A stretch of 37,176 bases of DNA from Streptomyces xanthophaeus (GCF_000725805.1 NZ_KL647139.1:1-37176), one strand, 5' to 3'. Positions 15,705 through 25,763 are shown, counted from the stretch's first letter. The notes: generated by a model not told the origin, from the letters alone. A program made the numbers and translations.

Positions 15705-18700
15705 TTACGCCTCGAAGACCTCGTTCAGCAGGAGCTGCTGCTCCGCCTGGTGGCGCTTGGCCGAGCCCACCGCCGGGGAGGAACCGTGCGGACGCGAGAT
15801 GCGCCGCAGGCGCTCGCCCGCCGGGACCTCCGAGCCGACCGCCAGGTCGAGGTGGTCGATCAGGTTCAGCGCGATGAACGGCCACGCACCCTGGTTCGCC
15901 GGCTCCTCCTGCGCCCAGATGTACTTCGCCGCGTTCGGGAACTTGGCGATCTCCGCCTGGAGTTCCGCACCGGCCAGCGGGTACAGCCGCTCGATGCGGA
16001 TGATCGCCGTGTCGGTGATGCCGCGCTTCTCCCGCTCGGCCTCCAGGTCGTAGTAGACCTTGCCCGCGCAGAACACGACCTTGCTGACCGCGTTCGGGTC
16101 GACCGTGCTGTCGCCGATGACCGGACGGAACGAGCCGTTCGTGAACTCCTCCGCCTTCGACGCCGCAGCCTTCAGACGCAGCATCGACTTCGGGGTGAAG
16201 ACGATCAGCGGCTTGTGGTGCGGGTTGTGGACCTGCCAGCGCAGCAGGTGGAAGTAGTTCGACGGCAGGGTCGGCATCGCGACCGTCATGTTGTCCTGCG
16301 CGCACATCTGCAGGAAGCGCTCCGGGCGGGCGGAGCTGTGGTCCGGGCCCTGGCCCTCGTAGCCGTGCGGGAGCAGCAGCGTGACGCCGGAGGTCTGGCC
16401 CCACTTCTGCTCGGCCGAGGAGATGAACTCGTCGACGACGGTCTGCGCGCCGTTGACGAAGTCACCGAACTGCGCCTCCCACAGGACCAGCGCGTCCGGA
16501 CGGGCCAGCGAGTACCCGTACTCGAAGCCCATCGCCGCGTACTCGGAGAGCAGCGAGTCGTAGACGTTGTAGCGGGCCTGGTCGTCCGCGAGGTACTGCA
16601 GCGGGGTGTAGTCCTCGCCGGTCTCCCGGTCGATGAGGACCGCGTGGCGCTGGCCGAAGGTGCCGCGGCGGGAGTCCTGGCCGGACAGCCGGACCGGAGT
16701 GCCCTCCATCAGCAGCGAACCGAAGGCCAGGGTCTCGCCCATGCCCCAGTCGATCGTGCCCTCGTCGATCATCGACGCGCGGCGCTGCAGCTGCGGCAGC
16801 AGGCGCGGGTGGACGGTGACGTGCTCGGGGATGTTGACCTGGGACTCGGCGATCCGCTTGACGACGTCCTGGGAGATCGCCGTGTTCACGGTGACCGGGA
16901 ACTCCTGCGCCACCTGCGCGGGCGCCACCGGGGCGCCGGCGGCGGGCTGCGTGGCGGCCTCGCGGACCTCCGCGAAGACCTTCTCCAGCTGGCCCTGGAA
17001 GTCCTGGAGCGCCTGCTCGGCCTCTTCCAGGGTGATGTCGCCGCGACCGATGAGGGACTCGGTGTACAGCTTGCGCACCGAGCGCTTCTTGTCGATCAGG
17101 TCGTACATCAGCGGCTGCGTGAACGCCGGGTTGTCGGACTCGTTGTGGCCGCGGCGGCGGTAGCAGATGAGGTCGATGACCACGTCCTTGTTGAACGCCT
17201 GACGGAACTCGAAGGCCAGGCGCGCGATGCGGACCACGGCCTCCGGGTCGTCGCCGTTCACGTGGAAGATCGGCGCCTCGATCATGCGGGCCACGTCGGT
17301 CGCGTACATCGACGAACGCGAGGACTCCGGGGCGGCGGTGAAGCCGACCTGGTTGTTGATGACCACGTGCACGGTGCCGCCGGTGCGGTAGCCGCGCAGC
17401 TGCGACATGTTCAGGGTCTCGGCGACCACGCCCTGGCCCGCGAAGGCCGCGTCACCGTGGAGGGCCAGCGGAAGGACGGTGAAGTCCGTGCCGCCCTTGT
17501 TGATGACGTCCTGCTTGGCGCGGGCGACACCCTCCAGGACCGGGTCGACGGCCTCCAGGTGGGAGGGGTTCGCGACGAGCGAGACCTTGATCTGCTCGCC
17601 GTCCAGGCCCGTGAAGGTGCCCTCGGCGCCCAGGTGGTACTTGACGTCGCCGGAGCCGTGCATCGACTTCGGGTCGAGGTTGCCCTCGAACTCGCGGAAG
17701 ATCTGCGCGTACGACTTGCCGACGATGTTCGCGAGCACGTTCAGGCGGCCGCGGTGGGCCATCCCGATGACGACCTCTTCGAGGCGGGCCTCGGCGGCCG
17801 AGTCGATGACGGCGTCGAGCAGCGGGATGACGGACTCGCCGCCCTCCAGGGAGAACCGCTTCTGGCCGACGTACTTCGTCTGCAGGAAGGTCTCGAAGGC
17901 CTCCGCAGCGTTCAGGCGGCGCAGGATCCGCAGCTGCTCCTCGCGCTCCGGCTTGGAGTGCGGGCGCTCGATGCGGTCCTGGATCCAGCGGCGCTGCTTC
18001 GGGTCCTGGATGTGCATGAACTCGACACCGGTGGTGCGGCAGTACGAGTCGCGCAGCACACCGAGGATGTCGCGCAGCTTCATCATCGACTTGCCGGAGA
18101 AGCCGCCGACCGCGAACTCGCGCTCCAGGTCCCACAGGGTGAGGCCGTGCTCGGTGATGTCGAGGTCGGGGTGCTTGCGCTGCTTGTACTCCAGCGGGTC
18201 GGTGTCGGCCATGACGTGGCCGCGGACCCGGTAGGAGTGGATCAGCTCGAAGACGCGGGCGGCCTTCGTGACGTCGTCGTCGTGCGAGGCGTCGATGTCC
18301 CGGTTCCAGCGGACCGGCTCGTACGGGATGCGCAGCGCCTCGAAGACGTCGTCGTAGAAGCCGCTCTCGCCGAGCAGCAGGTTCGCGACGATGCGAAGGA
18401 ACTCGCCGGAGGCCGCGCCCTGGATGACCCGGTGGTCGTAGGTCGAGGTCAGGGTCATGACCTTGGAGATGCCCAGCTTGTTCAGGGTGTCCTGCGAGGT
18501 GCCCTGGAACTCGGCGGGGTAGTCCATGGAGCCGACGCCCATGATGACCGACTGTCCGGGCATCAGGCGGGGCACGGAGTGCACGGTGCCCAGGCCGCCG
18601 GGGTTGGTCAGCGAGACGGTGACGCCGGTGAAGTCGTCCATCGTCAGCTTGCCGACGCGGGCCCGGCGGACGATGTCCTCGTAGGCCTGCCAGAACTCGA

Positions 18701-19622
18701 AGAAGTTGAGGGTCTCGGCCTTCTTGATGCCGGCGACGACGAGCTGGCGGTCGCCGTTGGGCTTCACGAGGTCGATCGCGAGACCGAAGTTGATGTGCTC
18801 CGGCTTGACCAGGGTCGGCTTGCCGTCCTTCTCCGCGAAGGAGTAGTTCATGGCCGGCATGGCCTTGATCGCCTGCACCATCGCGTAGCCGATGAGGTGC
18901 GTGAAGGAGATCTTCCCGCCCCGGGCGCGCTTGAGGTGGTTGTTGATGACGATGCGGTTGTCGAACAGCAGCTTCACCGGGACGGCGCGGACGGACGTGG
19001 CCGTCGGCACCTCGAGGGAGGCGTTCATGTTCTTGGCAACGGCAGCCGCCGGGCCGCGGAGCGTCACCAGCTCGGGGCCCGCGGGGGCCTCGGTGGAGGG
19101 CGCGGCCTTCTGCGGGGCAGCGGAGGAGGGAGCAGCGGCCGGAGCCGAGGCCTGAGGGGCAGACGCGGCCGGTGCGGCGGCCGGGGCCTGGGAGGTGACA
19201 GTCACAGCAGGGGCACCAGAGGGGGTGGCAGGAGCAGGGGCAGGAGCTGACACAGGCGGAGGGGTCGGCGCGGCACCGGGAACGGAAGCCGGTGCGGGCG
19301 CTGCGGCACCCGCCGCCCCCGTGGCGGCGGCGTCGACGGCCTGCGGGGCTGCGGCGACGGTGGTGGCGGCCTGTGCGGAGGCGCCGTCCGTCGTCGGGGA
19401 CTTCTTCGGCTCTTCGGCCTTCACCGGAGCAGCAGCGCCACCCGGCTTGTAGTCGGCGAAGAAGTCCCACCAGGCCCGGTCGACCGAGTTCGGGTCCTGG
19501 AGGTACTGCTGATAGATCTCGTCGACGAGCCACTCATTGGCACCGAAGCCTGAGGCAGGGTTCTTCCCGCCCTCTGCTGCTTCGGTCGTGGTGCTCGAGT
19601 TACTGGGGGACTGTGGCGACAC
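15705..19622 (-). CDS. kgd: Multifunctional 2-oxoglutarate dehydrogenase E1 / succinyltransferase E2 protein (SucA/OdhA/Kgd)
   Basis: The protein is 1305 residues. The GTG start at 19620-19622 is chosen because it gives the conserved N-terminus SPQSPSNSS; upstream in-frame codons add an arginine-rich stretch not typical of the family. Residues 25-60 are the E1 N-terminal anchor ([13 protein letters not shown]). An Ala/Pro-rich linker runs to about 185. The E2-type acyltransferase domain covers about 185-410 and ends with the catalytic [14 protein letters not shown]. The thiamine-diphosphate E1 region fills 430-1305, with [18 protein letters not shown] and NNQVGFT. Actinobacteria use this fusion, with AceF-type lipoyl protein and Lpd, to convert 2-oxoglutarate to succinyl-CoA in the TCA cycle. 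Its lipoyl domain is absent, as in all family members. The two-component pair upstream is on the same strand. Confidence 0.96.
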   Translation of the reverse strand: MSPQSPSNSSTTTEAAEGGKNPASGFGANEWLVDEIYQQYLQDPNSVDRAWWDFFADYKPGGAAAPVKAEEPKKSPTTDGASAQAATTVAAAPQAVDAAATGAAGAAAPAPASVPGAAPTPPPVSAPAPAPATPSGAPAVTVTSQAPAAAPAASAPQASAPAAAPSSAAPQKAAPSTEAPAGPELVTLRGPAAAVAKNMNASLEVPTATSVRAVPVKLLFDNRIVINNHLKRARGGKISFTHLIGYAMVQAIKAMPAMNYSFAEKDGKPTLVKPEHINFGLAIDLVKPNGDRQLVVAGIKKAETLNFFEFWQAYEDIVRRARVGKLTMDDFTGVTVSLTNPGGLGTVHSVPRLMPGQSVIMGVGSMDYPAEFQGTSQDTLNKLGISKVMTLTSTYDHRVIQGAASGEFLRIVANLLLGESGFYDDVFEALRIPYEPVRWNRDIDASHDDDVTKAARVFELIHSYRVRGHVMADTDPLEYKQRKHPDLDITEHGLTLWDLEREFAVGGFSGKSMMKLRDILGVLRDSYCRTTGVEFMHIQDPKQRRWIQDRIERPHSKPEREEQLRILRRLNAAEAFETFLQTKYVGQKRFSLEGGESVIPLLDAVIDSAAEARLEEVVIGMAHRGRLNVLANIVGKSYAQIFREFEGNLDPKSMHGSGDVKYHLGAEGTFTGLDGEQIKVSLVANPSHLEAVDPVLEGVARAKQDVINKGGTDFTVLPLALHGDAAFAGQGVVAETLNMSQLRGYRTGGTVHVVINNQVGFTAAPESSRSSMYATDVARMIEAPIFHVNGDDPEAVVRIARLAFEFRQAFNKDVVIDLICYRRRGHNESDNPAFTQPLMYDLIDKKRSVRKLYTESLIGRGDITLEEAEQALQDFQGQLEKVFAEVREAATQPAAGAPVAPAQVAQEFPVTVNTAISQDVVKRIAESQVNIPEHVTVHPRLLPQLQRRASMIDEGTIDWGMGETLAFGSLLMEGTPVRLSGQDSRRGTFGQRHAVLIDRETGEDYTPLQYLADDQARYNVYDSLLSEYAAMGFEYGYSLARPDALVLWEAQFGDFVNGAQTVVDEFISSAEQKWGQTSGVTLLLPHGYEGQGPDHSSARPERFLQMCAQDNMTVAMPTLPSNYFHLLRWQVHNPHHKPLIVFTPKSMLRLKAAASKAEEFTNGSFRPVIGDSTVDPNAVSKVVFCAGKVYYDLEAEREKRGITDTAIIRIERLYPLAGAELQAEIAKFPNAAKYIWAQEEPANQGAWPFIALNLIDHLDLAVGSEVPAGERLRRISRPHGSSPAVGSAKRHQAEQQLLLNEVFEA

Positions 19623-19785
19623 GGCGGCAACCGCCCTCTTCCGCTTCACAAGGTATGGACAGCGGGAATAAAGGCTACGCCTCCTGAGCCGCCAGATGCA
19701 GACCGGGCGGTACATCCGTCGCGCAGGTCACATCGAACGGCGGGTTTCACCCACCGGAATGGCGGGAAACAAGCGAGGTTCGGGT

Positions 19786-19811
19786 AGGGGGCACCGAGGT
19801 TGCGGCCCCCT
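19786..19811 (-). terminator. Possible terminator after the histidine kinase
   Basis: AGGGGGC at 19786-19792 pairs with GCCCCCT at 19805-19811 over a 12-base loop. It sits 70 bases past the kinase stop and before the kgd start on the same strand, so it could separate the two units. The rest of 19623-19881 should hold the kgd promoter; I could not assign a good -35/-10 pair. Confidence 0.45.
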
Positions 19812-19881
19812 TGGCTTCGCACCCCTGACGACCCCGGGCACGTGTGGCCGAGATCATGTCCTTTCCCACTCGAACCCTACG

Positions 19882-20970
19882 TCAACGCGGCGCCTGCGAG
19901 CTGCCCGGAAGCGTGACAAGGATGCGGCAGCCCCGTGACGATTCGGCCACTCCGATGTGCCCGCCGTGCAGTTCCACCGCCCACCGGGCGATCGCCAGGC
20001 CGAGCCCCGTACCGCCGTCGCCGCCGCGCGCACTGCCCCGGTTGAACCGCTCGAAGACCCGGTGCCGCTCCGCCTCAGGGATCCCGGGACCCTCGTCCCG
20101 GACCTCCAGGGCCAGGCTCCCGGGCTCCTCGCCGGCCCGGGCGCGCACCGTGACCCGGCCGTGCGCGGGACTGTGCTTGACCGCGTTGTCGACGAGGTTC
20201 GCCACCACCTGGTGCAGGCGCTCGGCGTCCGCGTGCGCCCACAGGTCGGGCGGGAAGACGTCCAGGTGCAGGTGCACGTCGTTGCGGGTGTGGCCGCCCG
20301 AGCCCGAGGTCAGCCCCGGCCGGCCGGCCGCCGCCAGAGCGGACTCCTTCAGCACCCCCGACAGGTACGGCCAGACCTCGAAGCGCCGGGCCCGCAGCGG
20401 GACCACCCCGTTGTCCACCCGGGACAGGTCCAGCAGGGTCTCCACCAGCCGTCCCAGACGCTCGGTCTGCTTCAGCATGGTCCGCATGGTCTCCGGATCG
20501 GCGGCCGAGACCCCGTCCACCACGTTCTCCAGCACCGCCCGCAGCGCCGCGATCGGCGTGCGCAGCTCGTGCGAGACGTTCGCGACCAGCTCCTTGCGGT
20601 GGCGGTCCACCGCCTCCAGGTCGTCCGCCATCAGATTGATCGTCGAGGCCAGGTCGCCCAGTTCGTCCCGGCGCCCCGCCCCGCGCACCCGGCGGGTGAA
20701 GTCACCGCGGGAGATCGCCCGGGCCACCGTCGTCATGTCGTCGAGCGGAGCCGTCAGGCTGTGCGCCACGAACTGGGTGATCAGCATCGAGGCTATGACC
20801 GAGAAGACCGTGATGAACCGCAGCTCGGTGTCCGTGCGCAGGGCCACCAGCAGCAGGCCCGTGGTGATGAACACCGAGACCACCACGAGCGTGCCCAGCT
20901 TGGTCTTGATCGAGAAGGGCGAGAAGGGACGCAGCCCCGCCCCGGACTGCTGCCCGGACCGGTCGATCAT
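19882..20970 (-). CDS. Two-component sensor histidine kinase
   Basis: The protein is 362 residues. Its ATG overlaps the response-regulator stop (ATGA, 20967-20970). There are two hydrophobic segments, about 24-45 and 52-70, with only a few residues between them, so there is almost no extracytoplasmic sensor domain and the input is probably in the membrane or cytoplasm. A HAMP domain follows (about 70-122). The H box NVSHELRTP carries the phospho-acceptor His134. The ATPase part has the N box LVDNAVKHSP, the G1 box DEGPGIP, the F box VFERFNRG and the G2 box GTGLGLAI. Gene order with kgd below and lon above matches the conserved Streptomyces order (SCO5281-SCO5285 region), which I recall rather than computed. 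The signal and regulon are unknown. Confidence 0.95.
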   Translation of the reverse strand: MIDRSGQQSGAGLRPFSPFSIKTKLGTLVVVSVFITTGLLLVALRTDTELRFITVFSVIASMLITQFVAHSLTAPLDDMTTVARAISRGDFTRRVRGAGRRDELGDLASTINLMADDLEAVDRHRKELVANVSHELRTPIAALRAVLENVVDGVSAADPETMRTMLKQTERLGRLVETLLDLSRVDNGVVPLRARRFEVWPYLSGVLKESALAAAGRPGLTSGSGGHTRNDVHLHLDVFPPDLWAHADAERLHQVVANLVDNAVKHSPAHGRVTVRARAGEEPGSLALEVRDEGPGIPEAERHRVFERFNRGSARGGDGGTGLGLAIARWAVELHGGHIGVAESSRGCRILVTLPGSSQAPR

Positions 20971-21707
20971 GCCTGGGCCGGGGTCTCCAGGGCGTACCCG
21001 ACGCCATGGACCGTACGGATCCGCTCCGCGCCGATCTTGCGCCGCAGGGCCTTGATGTGGCTGTCGACGGTACGGGTGCCGGACGCGTCGGCCCAGTCCC
21101 AGACCTCGGCCAGCAGCTGCTCCCGGGAGAGCACCGCCCGGGGTGTCCCGGCCAGGCACACCAGCAGGTCGAACTCGGTCGGCGTCAGGTGCACGTCCTC
21201 GGACTGCACCCGGACCCGGCGCTGCGCGTGGTCGATCTCCAGGTCACCCAGGCGCAGGGTGGCCCCGCGCGGGGTGTGCGCGGCGAGCGTGGCCCGCTCG
21301 ACGCGCCGCAGCAGCACGTGCACCCGTGCGGCCAGCTCGCGCATCGAGAACGGCTTCGTCATGTAGTCGTCGGCGCCGACCCCGAGCCCGACCAGCAGGT
21401 CGGTCTCGTCGTCCCGGGCCGTGAGCATCAGCACCGGAACCGGCCGCTGCGCCTGGACCCGTCGGCAGACCTCCAGGCCGTCGAAGCCCGGCAGCATGAT
21501 GTCCAGCACCAGCAGCTCGGGCAGCCAGCTCTCGGCGGCGGCCACGGCGGCCGGGCCGTCGGGGGCCGTCTGCACCTGGAAGCCCTCGGCGCGCAGCCGG
21601 GCCGCGATGGCCTCGGCGATGGTGCGGTCGTCCTCGACGACGAGCACACGCCGCTGGGCGCCGGGGGTCGCCGCAGCGCTGTTGTGGGTCGTGTGTGTCT
21701 GTTCCAT
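20967..21707 (-). CDS. OmpR/PhoB-family response regulator
   Basis: The protein is 246 residues, starting at ATG 21705-21707 with GGGAC six bases upstream. A low-complexity leader of about 18 residues precedes the receiver. The receiver has VVEDDRT with acidic pair Glu25-Asp26, phospho-acceptor Asp69 in LVLDIML, Thr96 in MLTARD, and Lys118 in DDYMTKPF. The C-terminal winged helix has the typical LTPTEFDLL and TRTVDSHIKALRRKIG, ending RTVHGVGY. It binds DNA as a dimer after phosphorylation by the kinase encoded downstream with a 4-base overlap. The target genes are not evident from the window. Confidence 0.96.
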   Translation of the reverse strand: MEQTHTTHNSAAATPGAQRRVLVVEDDRTIAEAIAARLRAEGFQVQTAPDGPAAVAAAESWLPELLVLDIMLPGFDGLEVCRRVQAQRPVPVLMLTARDDETDLLVGLGVGADDYMTKPFSMRELAARVHVLLRRVERATLAAHTPRGATLRLGDLEIDHAQRRVRVQSEDVHLTPTEFDLLVCLAGTPRAVLSREQLLAEVWDWADASGTRTVDSHIKALRRKIGAERIRTVHGVGYALETPAQA

Positions 21708-21831
21708 GTCCAGGTCCCGCCCCGTGAAGATCCCGCGTGATGGGGTGCAGCGTAGAGGAGCCACCGGCCTGCGGCTATGCGGGGTTCGGACAGGGACGGG
21801 TTCGTCCGGGCTTGGAGGATGTGCCGGGTGA

Positions 21832-21845
21832 CCGGATTTCTCCGG
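21832..21845 (-). terminator. Short GAAA-tetraloop hairpin after the lipoprotein gene
   Basis: On the minus strand CCGGA-GAAA-TCCGG forms a 5-bp stem with a stable GNRA loop, 3 bases after the lipoprotein stop codon. It may terminate transcription or only stabilise the mRNA end. Confidence 0.4.
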
Positions 21846-21848
21846 GCC

Positions 21849-22469
21849 CTACCCGGCCGTAAACGGAGGCAGAGCCTCCAGCACCTTGGTCAGAACCGGT
21901 GGCAAAGATTCCTGTGCCCCGGCCACTTCGTGGCCGCCGTGCACGAAGGCGAAGGAAAAACCGTCGAAGACCTTCGGGCCGCCCGTGGAGATCCTCGGGA
22001 GGCGGGAGAAATCCGCCTCCCGCAGGGCGGTGCGCAGCCGCGCGAGCCCGGCGTCCGACAGCTTCCCGGCCCCCTCCGGCTTCGCCAGCCGGTCCAGCCG
22101 GGTCCACGAGCCGTCGCCCTTCACCAGCAGCGTGTGGGTGTCGCCCGCGAAGCCGCCGCTGCGGGAGACCCGTACGAGGGTCTCGGCCGCGGAGGGCGTG
22201 CCGGCGGGCGTCGCGGGGGCGCCGGTCGCCTCCGGCGGGGCGGGGGTCGCGGGGCCGCTGGAGCCGCCGGGACCGGTCGTGCCGCTCGCGCCGGTGCCGC
22301 CGGGGCCGGAGCCCGGACCCGGACCCGCAGGCGTGCTCCCGCCCGGGGCCGGCTGCGGGGCCGGGGCCGACGCCGCAGGCGCGTCGTCACCACCCGTACC
22401 CGAGGCCCCGCACCCCGCCAGGACCACCGCGCTCAGCACCGTCGCCGCCACTGCTCGGAACGTGCGCAC
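21849..22469 (-). CDS. Secreted lipoprotein with emfourin-like C-terminal domain
   Basis: The protein is 206 residues, starting at GTG 22467-22469 after GGAGG with a five-base spacer. The signal peptide ends in the lipobox VLAGC with lipidated Cys20, so the protein is anchored on the outer face of the membrane. Residues 24-95 are a flexible Gly/Pro/Ser/Ala tether. The C-terminal domain (about 97-205) begins LVRVSRSGGFAG, then LRTALREADFSRLP, DGFSFAFVHGG and LPPVLTKVLEALP. That order of motifs resembles emfourin, the small inhibitor of M4 metallopeptidases such as protealysin. The emfourin link is my inference from pattern, not a search. It is divergent from the glycosyltransferase with only 36 bases between starts. 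Confidence 0.8.
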   Translation of the reverse strand: MRTFRAVAATVLSAVVLAGCGASGTGGDDAPAASAPAPQPAPGGSTPAGPGPGSGPGGTGASGTTGPGGSSGPATPAPPEATGAPATPAGTPSAAETLVRVSRSGGFAGDTHTLLVKGDGSWTRLDRLAKPEGAGKLSDAGLARLRTALREADFSRLPRISTGGPKVFDGFSFAFVHGGHEVAGAQESLPPVLTKVLEALPPFTAG

Positions 22470-22505
22470 ACCCACCTCCGCGGGTACGGGGACCGGACCC
22501 CGAGT

Positions 22506-23903
22506 ATGGAGTGCCCGCACCCCGACGAACAGCACCCCGACGAACAGCACCCGGAGGACACCATCCGCCGCACCGCAGCCCGGCGCCTGCTGCCCCCGCT
22601 GCTCGCCGCCGCCCTCGGCCTGTGGGGGCTCACCCGCGGGGGCGCCATGTGGCGCGACGAGTCCGTCACCTGGCAGGTGGCCCACCGCCCGCTCGGCGGC
22701 CTGTGGGAACTCCTCGGCCAGGTCGACGCCGTCCACGGCCTGTACTACCTGCTCATGCACGGGGCGTTCCTCGCCTGGGACGGCGGCCTGTGGACCCTGC
22801 GGCTGCCCTCGGTCGCCGCCACCGCCCTCGCGGCCGCCGGGGTCGCAGCCGTCGCCCACCTCCTCGCGGGGGAGCGGGCCGCGCTGATCTCCGGCCTCGT
22901 CTACGCGGCGCTGCCGCCCGTGCAGATGTACGCCCAGGAGGGCCGCTCCTACGCCCTGGTCGCGGCGGCCGTCGTCTGGGCGACGTACCTGATGCTCTGC
23001 GAGCGCTGGACCGCGTACGCGGCCGTGCTGCTGCTCGGCTGCTGGCTGCACGAGTTCGCCGCCCTGGCCCTCCTCGCCCACGCATTCGCCGCCGGGCGCT
23101 CGCGCGGCTGGCGGTGGAGCGCCGCGGCCGTCGTGGCCCTGCTGCTGCCCCTGGCCCTGGTGAGCGCGCGGCAGGCCCCGCAGCAGCTCGGCTGGCTCGG
23201 GCGGCCCAGCTGGCAGGACTGGGCGGCCTACGGGGTCCTCGCGGCCACCTCGCTGCTGCTCGCCCGCGGGGCCGCGCCGGACCTCGTCCGTGTCGCCCTG
23301 CCGCTGGCCCTGCTGCCGCCCGGGCTGCTGATGGCGGTCTCGCTGGTGCACCCCTGGTACGTCGACCGGTACGTGCTCTACGCGCTCGCCGGGGCCGCCC
23401 TGCTCGCCGGGGCCCGGCTGGCTGCCGTACGGCCCTGGTGGCCATGGCTGCTCGCCGCGGCGCTGCTGGTGCCCTGCGCGTACTGGTCGGCCTGGCTGCG
23501 CACCCCGCAGAGCCGCAAGGACGACGTGCTCGCGGTGGCCGCCGCCGTCCGGGAACGGGCCCGGCCCGGGGACGCCGTGCTCTTCATGCCCTCCCGGCGC
23601 CGCGAGTGGCTCCTGTCCTCGCCCCCGGTCTACGAGGGCCTGCGCGACGTGGCCCTGGACCGCTCCCCGGCGGCTTCGCGCAGCCTCCAGGGCACCGAAC
23701 TGCCTCCGGAGGCGATCCGGGCCGCGCTCGCCGCCTCGCCCCGGGTGATCGCCCTGCTGGACCCCGAGGGCCAGCCCCTGGACCCGTACCCCGCCGAGGA
23801 GGCCAAACGCGGCGCCCTGGCCACCGGCTTCGACCTCTGCTCGGTCACCCCGGTCCACGGCGCCCGCGTGGCGCTGTACGCCGCCCCGGGCACCTGCCCC
23901 TGA
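22506..23903 (+). CDS. Polytopic GT-C family glycosyltransferase (mannosyltransferase-like)
   Basis: The protein is 465 residues, starting at ATG 22506 with no clear Shine-Dalgarno sequence, so it may be leaderless or weakly translated. A direct repeat of CCGACGAACAGCACC early in the gene encodes PDEQHPDEQHP. About ten hydrophobic segments follow. The first loop carries MWRDESVTW, with the acidic pair that in GT-C enzymes (family 39-like) sits near the catalytic site, and PVQMYAQEGRSYAL is a second family signature. HPWYVDRYVLYAL lies in the later membrane part. The last 130 residues are a soluble domain on the outer face. GT-C enzymes move sugars from polyprenyl-phosphate donors to proteins or lipids outside the membrane. 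The acceptor is unknown. Confidence 0.85.
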   Translation: MECPHPDEQHPDEQHPEDTIRRTAARRLLPPLLAAALGLWGLTRGGAMWRDESVTWQVAHRPLGGLWELLGQVDAVHGLYYLLMHGAFLAWDGGLWTLRLPSVAATALAAAGVAAVAHLLAGERAALISGLVYAALPPVQMYAQEGRSYALVAAAVVWATYLMLCERWTAYAAVLLLGCWLHEFAALALLAHAFAAGRSRGWRWSAAAVVALLLPLALVSARQAPQQLGWLGRPSWQDWAAYGVLAATSLLLARGAAPDLVRVALPLALLPPGLLMAVSLVHPWYVDRYVLYALAGAALLAGARLAAVRPWWPWLLAAALLVPCAYWSAWLRTPQSRKDDVLAVAAAVRERARPGDAVLFMPSRRREWLLSSPPVYEGLRDVALDRSPAASRSLQGTELPPEAIRAALAASPRVIALLDPEGQPLDPYPAEEAKRGALATGFDLCSVTPVHGARVALYAAPGTCP

Positions 23904-23930
23904 CCGCACCCCGGGCCCCGGGCGGTGCGG
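23904..23930 (+). terminator. Terminator after the glycosyltransferase
   Basis: CCGCACC at 23904-23910 pairs with GGTGCGG at 23924-23930, with an inner CCGG/CCGG stem. It starts directly after the stop codon. Confidence 0.65.
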
Positions 23931-24023
23931 GGCGGGGGGCAGGCCGCAGGATGGGGCGTCCCGCTTCGTCCGTCCGGTGGGCCGTCCCGACGGGGGTGGC
24001 GGCCGGGTACCAGGAGGTGCCGC

Positions 24024-24917
24024 ATGACCACGTCCCAGAACTCCGCCCCCCGCGACCCGGGATCCGGCGGGGCCGGCGCCGGAGCCGCCGGGGTGCCCGG
24101 GGCCCTCGTCGGGGCAGACTGGCTCGCCGCGCGGCTCGGGGCGCCCGGGCTGGTGATCCTCGACGCCTCCGTCGGGGCCCACCGGGGCGCGGACCGGCGG
24201 ATCCCTGGGGCCCGCCCGTTCGACCTCGACGGGGACCTGTCCGACCACGACGCCCCCGCCCCGCACACCATGCCCTCACCCGCCGCCTTCACCGAGGCGC
24301 TGCGGACCCTCGGCGTCCACGACACCGACACCGTCGTCGTCTACGACGGCGCGGGCATCTACTCCAGCGCCCGCGCCTGGTGGATGCTGCGGGCCATGGG
24401 CTTCGACCGGGCGGCCGTCCTCGACGGCGGCCTGCCCGCCTGGACCGCGGCCGGCCTGCCGGCCGAGAGCACCGGCCCGGCCTACGAGGGCCCGCGCGGC
24501 TCCTTCACCGCCCGCCCCCGCCCCGGGCTGCTCATCGGCAGTGCCGCCGTCGCCGCGGCCCTGGCCGACCCGTCCGCGGCCGTCCTGGACGCCCGGACCC
24601 GCGGGCGCTTCGCCGGGACCGCGCCCGAACCCCGCCCCGGCCTGCGCGGCGGCCACATGCCGGGCGCGGTGAACCTGCCGTTCGGCGAGCTCCAGGGGCC
24701 CGGCGGGCTGATGCGGCCCGCCGCCGAACTCCGCGCGGCCTTCGGTGCGGCGGCGGGGGACCGGCAGCAGCTCCGGTTCAGCTGCGGGTCCGGGGTGACG
24801 GCCTGCGTGCTCGCCCTCGGCGCCCACCTCGCCGGATACCGGGACCTGGCCGTGTACGACGGCTCCTGGAGCGAGTGGGGCATGCCCTCGGACCGGCCGG
24901 TGGCGACGGGGGGATAG
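24024..24917 (+). CDS. Two-domain sulfurtransferase, 3-mercaptopyruvate type
   Basis: The protein is 297 residues, starting at ATG 24024 six bases after AGGAGG. Two rhodanese folds are visible. The N-terminal one (about 25-155, with VILDASVG and VVVYDGAGIYSSARAWWML) is inactive. The C-terminal one (165-290) carries the active-site loop CGSGVTA with Cys254. That loop is the form found in 3-mercaptopyruvate sulfurtransferases (SseA), while thiosulfate rhodaneses usually have CRKGVTA. The enzyme would pass sulfane sulfur to cyanide or a thiol acceptor in the cytoplasm. Residues 1-25 are a Gly/Ala-rich extension of no known role. It stands alone between the glycosyltransferase and the DUF4097 gene. 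Confidence 0.9.
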   Translation: MTTSQNSAPRDPGSGGAGAGAAGVPGALVGADWLAARLGAPGLVILDASVGAHRGADRRIPGARPFDLDGDLSDHDAPAPHTMPSPAAFTEALRTLGVHDTDTVVVYDGAGIYSSARAWWMLRAMGFDRAAVLDGGLPAWTAAGLPAESTGPAYEGPRGSFTARPRPGLLIGSAAVAAALADPSAAVLDARTRGRFAGTAPEPRPGLRGGHMPGAVNLPFGELQGPGGLMRPAAELRAAFGAAAGDRQQLRFSCGSGVTACVLALGAHLAGYRDLAVYDGSWSEWGMPSDRPVATGG

Positions 24918-24980
24918 CCCCACCACGGTTCGGGTACCGCCCCCATCGGCCGGGCGCCGCCGCTGCCCGAGGATCGGTCC

Positions 24981-25739
24981 ATGAGCCCTCACGCCACGTC
25001 ACATCGCCTCGCCCGCACGGCAGTCGCCGCCCTCGGCGCCGGGCTGCTCCTGTCCGGCTGCTCCCTCGTCGAAGGGGAGCAGCGGACGGCGGACGCCGAC
25101 GCCACGGTCACCGAGGCCGTCACCGCGGTCGAGCTGACCGGGGCCCGGGCCGGCTCGATCGAGGTGGTCCCCGGGACCGGCCCCGGCGTCACGGTCCGCC
25201 GCACCGTCCACTACCGCGGCGACACCCGGCCGGCGCCGGGCCAGCAGGTCTCCGGCAGCGGCGTGCTGACCTTCACCGACGGCTGCTCCGGGACCTGCTT
25301 CGTCGACTACCGCCTGGAGGTGCCGGCCTCCGCCACCGTCCGCCTCGGCAACAGCAGCGGCCGGATCAGCGTCGCCGGGATCGCCGGCGCGGACCTGACC
25401 TCCGACTCCGGCCGCGTCAGCGCCGACCGGGTCGCGGGCCCGCTGAAGATCCGTACCTCCTCGGGCGGGATCACCGCCACCGGCCTGGCCGGACCGAGCG
25501 CCGACGTCCGCTCGGACTCGGGCGACGCCCGCCTGGACTTCGCGCGGACCCCGGCCTCCGTGGCCGCCGAGACCACCTCGGGGGACTTCACCCTGAAGGT
25601 CCCCGCCGCCGCCTACCGGGTCGCGGTCTCCACCACCTCCGGTTCCCGCGAGGTCTCCCTCCCCTCGGACCCCGCGGCCCCCTCCGCCCTCTCGGCGAGT
25701 ACCACCTCCGGCGACGTCCGCATCTCCACGGCCGGATAG
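24981..25739 (+). CDS. DUF4097-type beta-strand-repeat lipoprotein
   Basis: The protein is 252 residues, starting at ATG 24981, with GAGGATC upstream. The signal peptide ends in the lipobox LLLSGC with Cys27. The rest alternates short strands with Ser/Thr/Gly turns (SSGRISVAG, TSDSGRVSAD, TTSGDFTL, TTSGSREVS), the right-handed beta-helix pattern of DUF4097 proteins. It has a likely disulfide in DGCSGTCFVDY. It is anchored to the membrane outside the cell. The function is unknown; related Bacillus proteins are linked to cell-envelope stress. It is followed by two hairpins and then lon, and they are probably separate transcripts. Confidence 0.88.
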   Translation: MSPHATSHRLARTAVAALGAGLLLSGCSLVEGEQRTADADATVTEAVTAVELTGARAGSIEVVPGTGPGVTVRRTVHYRGDTRPAPGQQVSGSGVLTFTDGCSGTCFVDYRLEVPASATVRLGNSSGRISVAGIAGADLTSDSGRVSADRVAGPLKIRTSSGGITATGLAGPSADVRSDSGDARLDFARTPASVAAETTSGDFTLKVPAAAYRVAVSTTSGSREVSLPSDPAAPSALSASTTSGDVRISTAG

Positions 25740-25763
25740 GGCGCCGGACGGCACCCGAGAGCT

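Noticed and set aside
15750..19250. Long open frame on the plus strand opposite kgd (over 1100 codons)
   Set aside because: It mirrors the codon pattern of kgd, has no recognisable domain and no ribosome-binding site. Such antisense frames are expected at very high GC.
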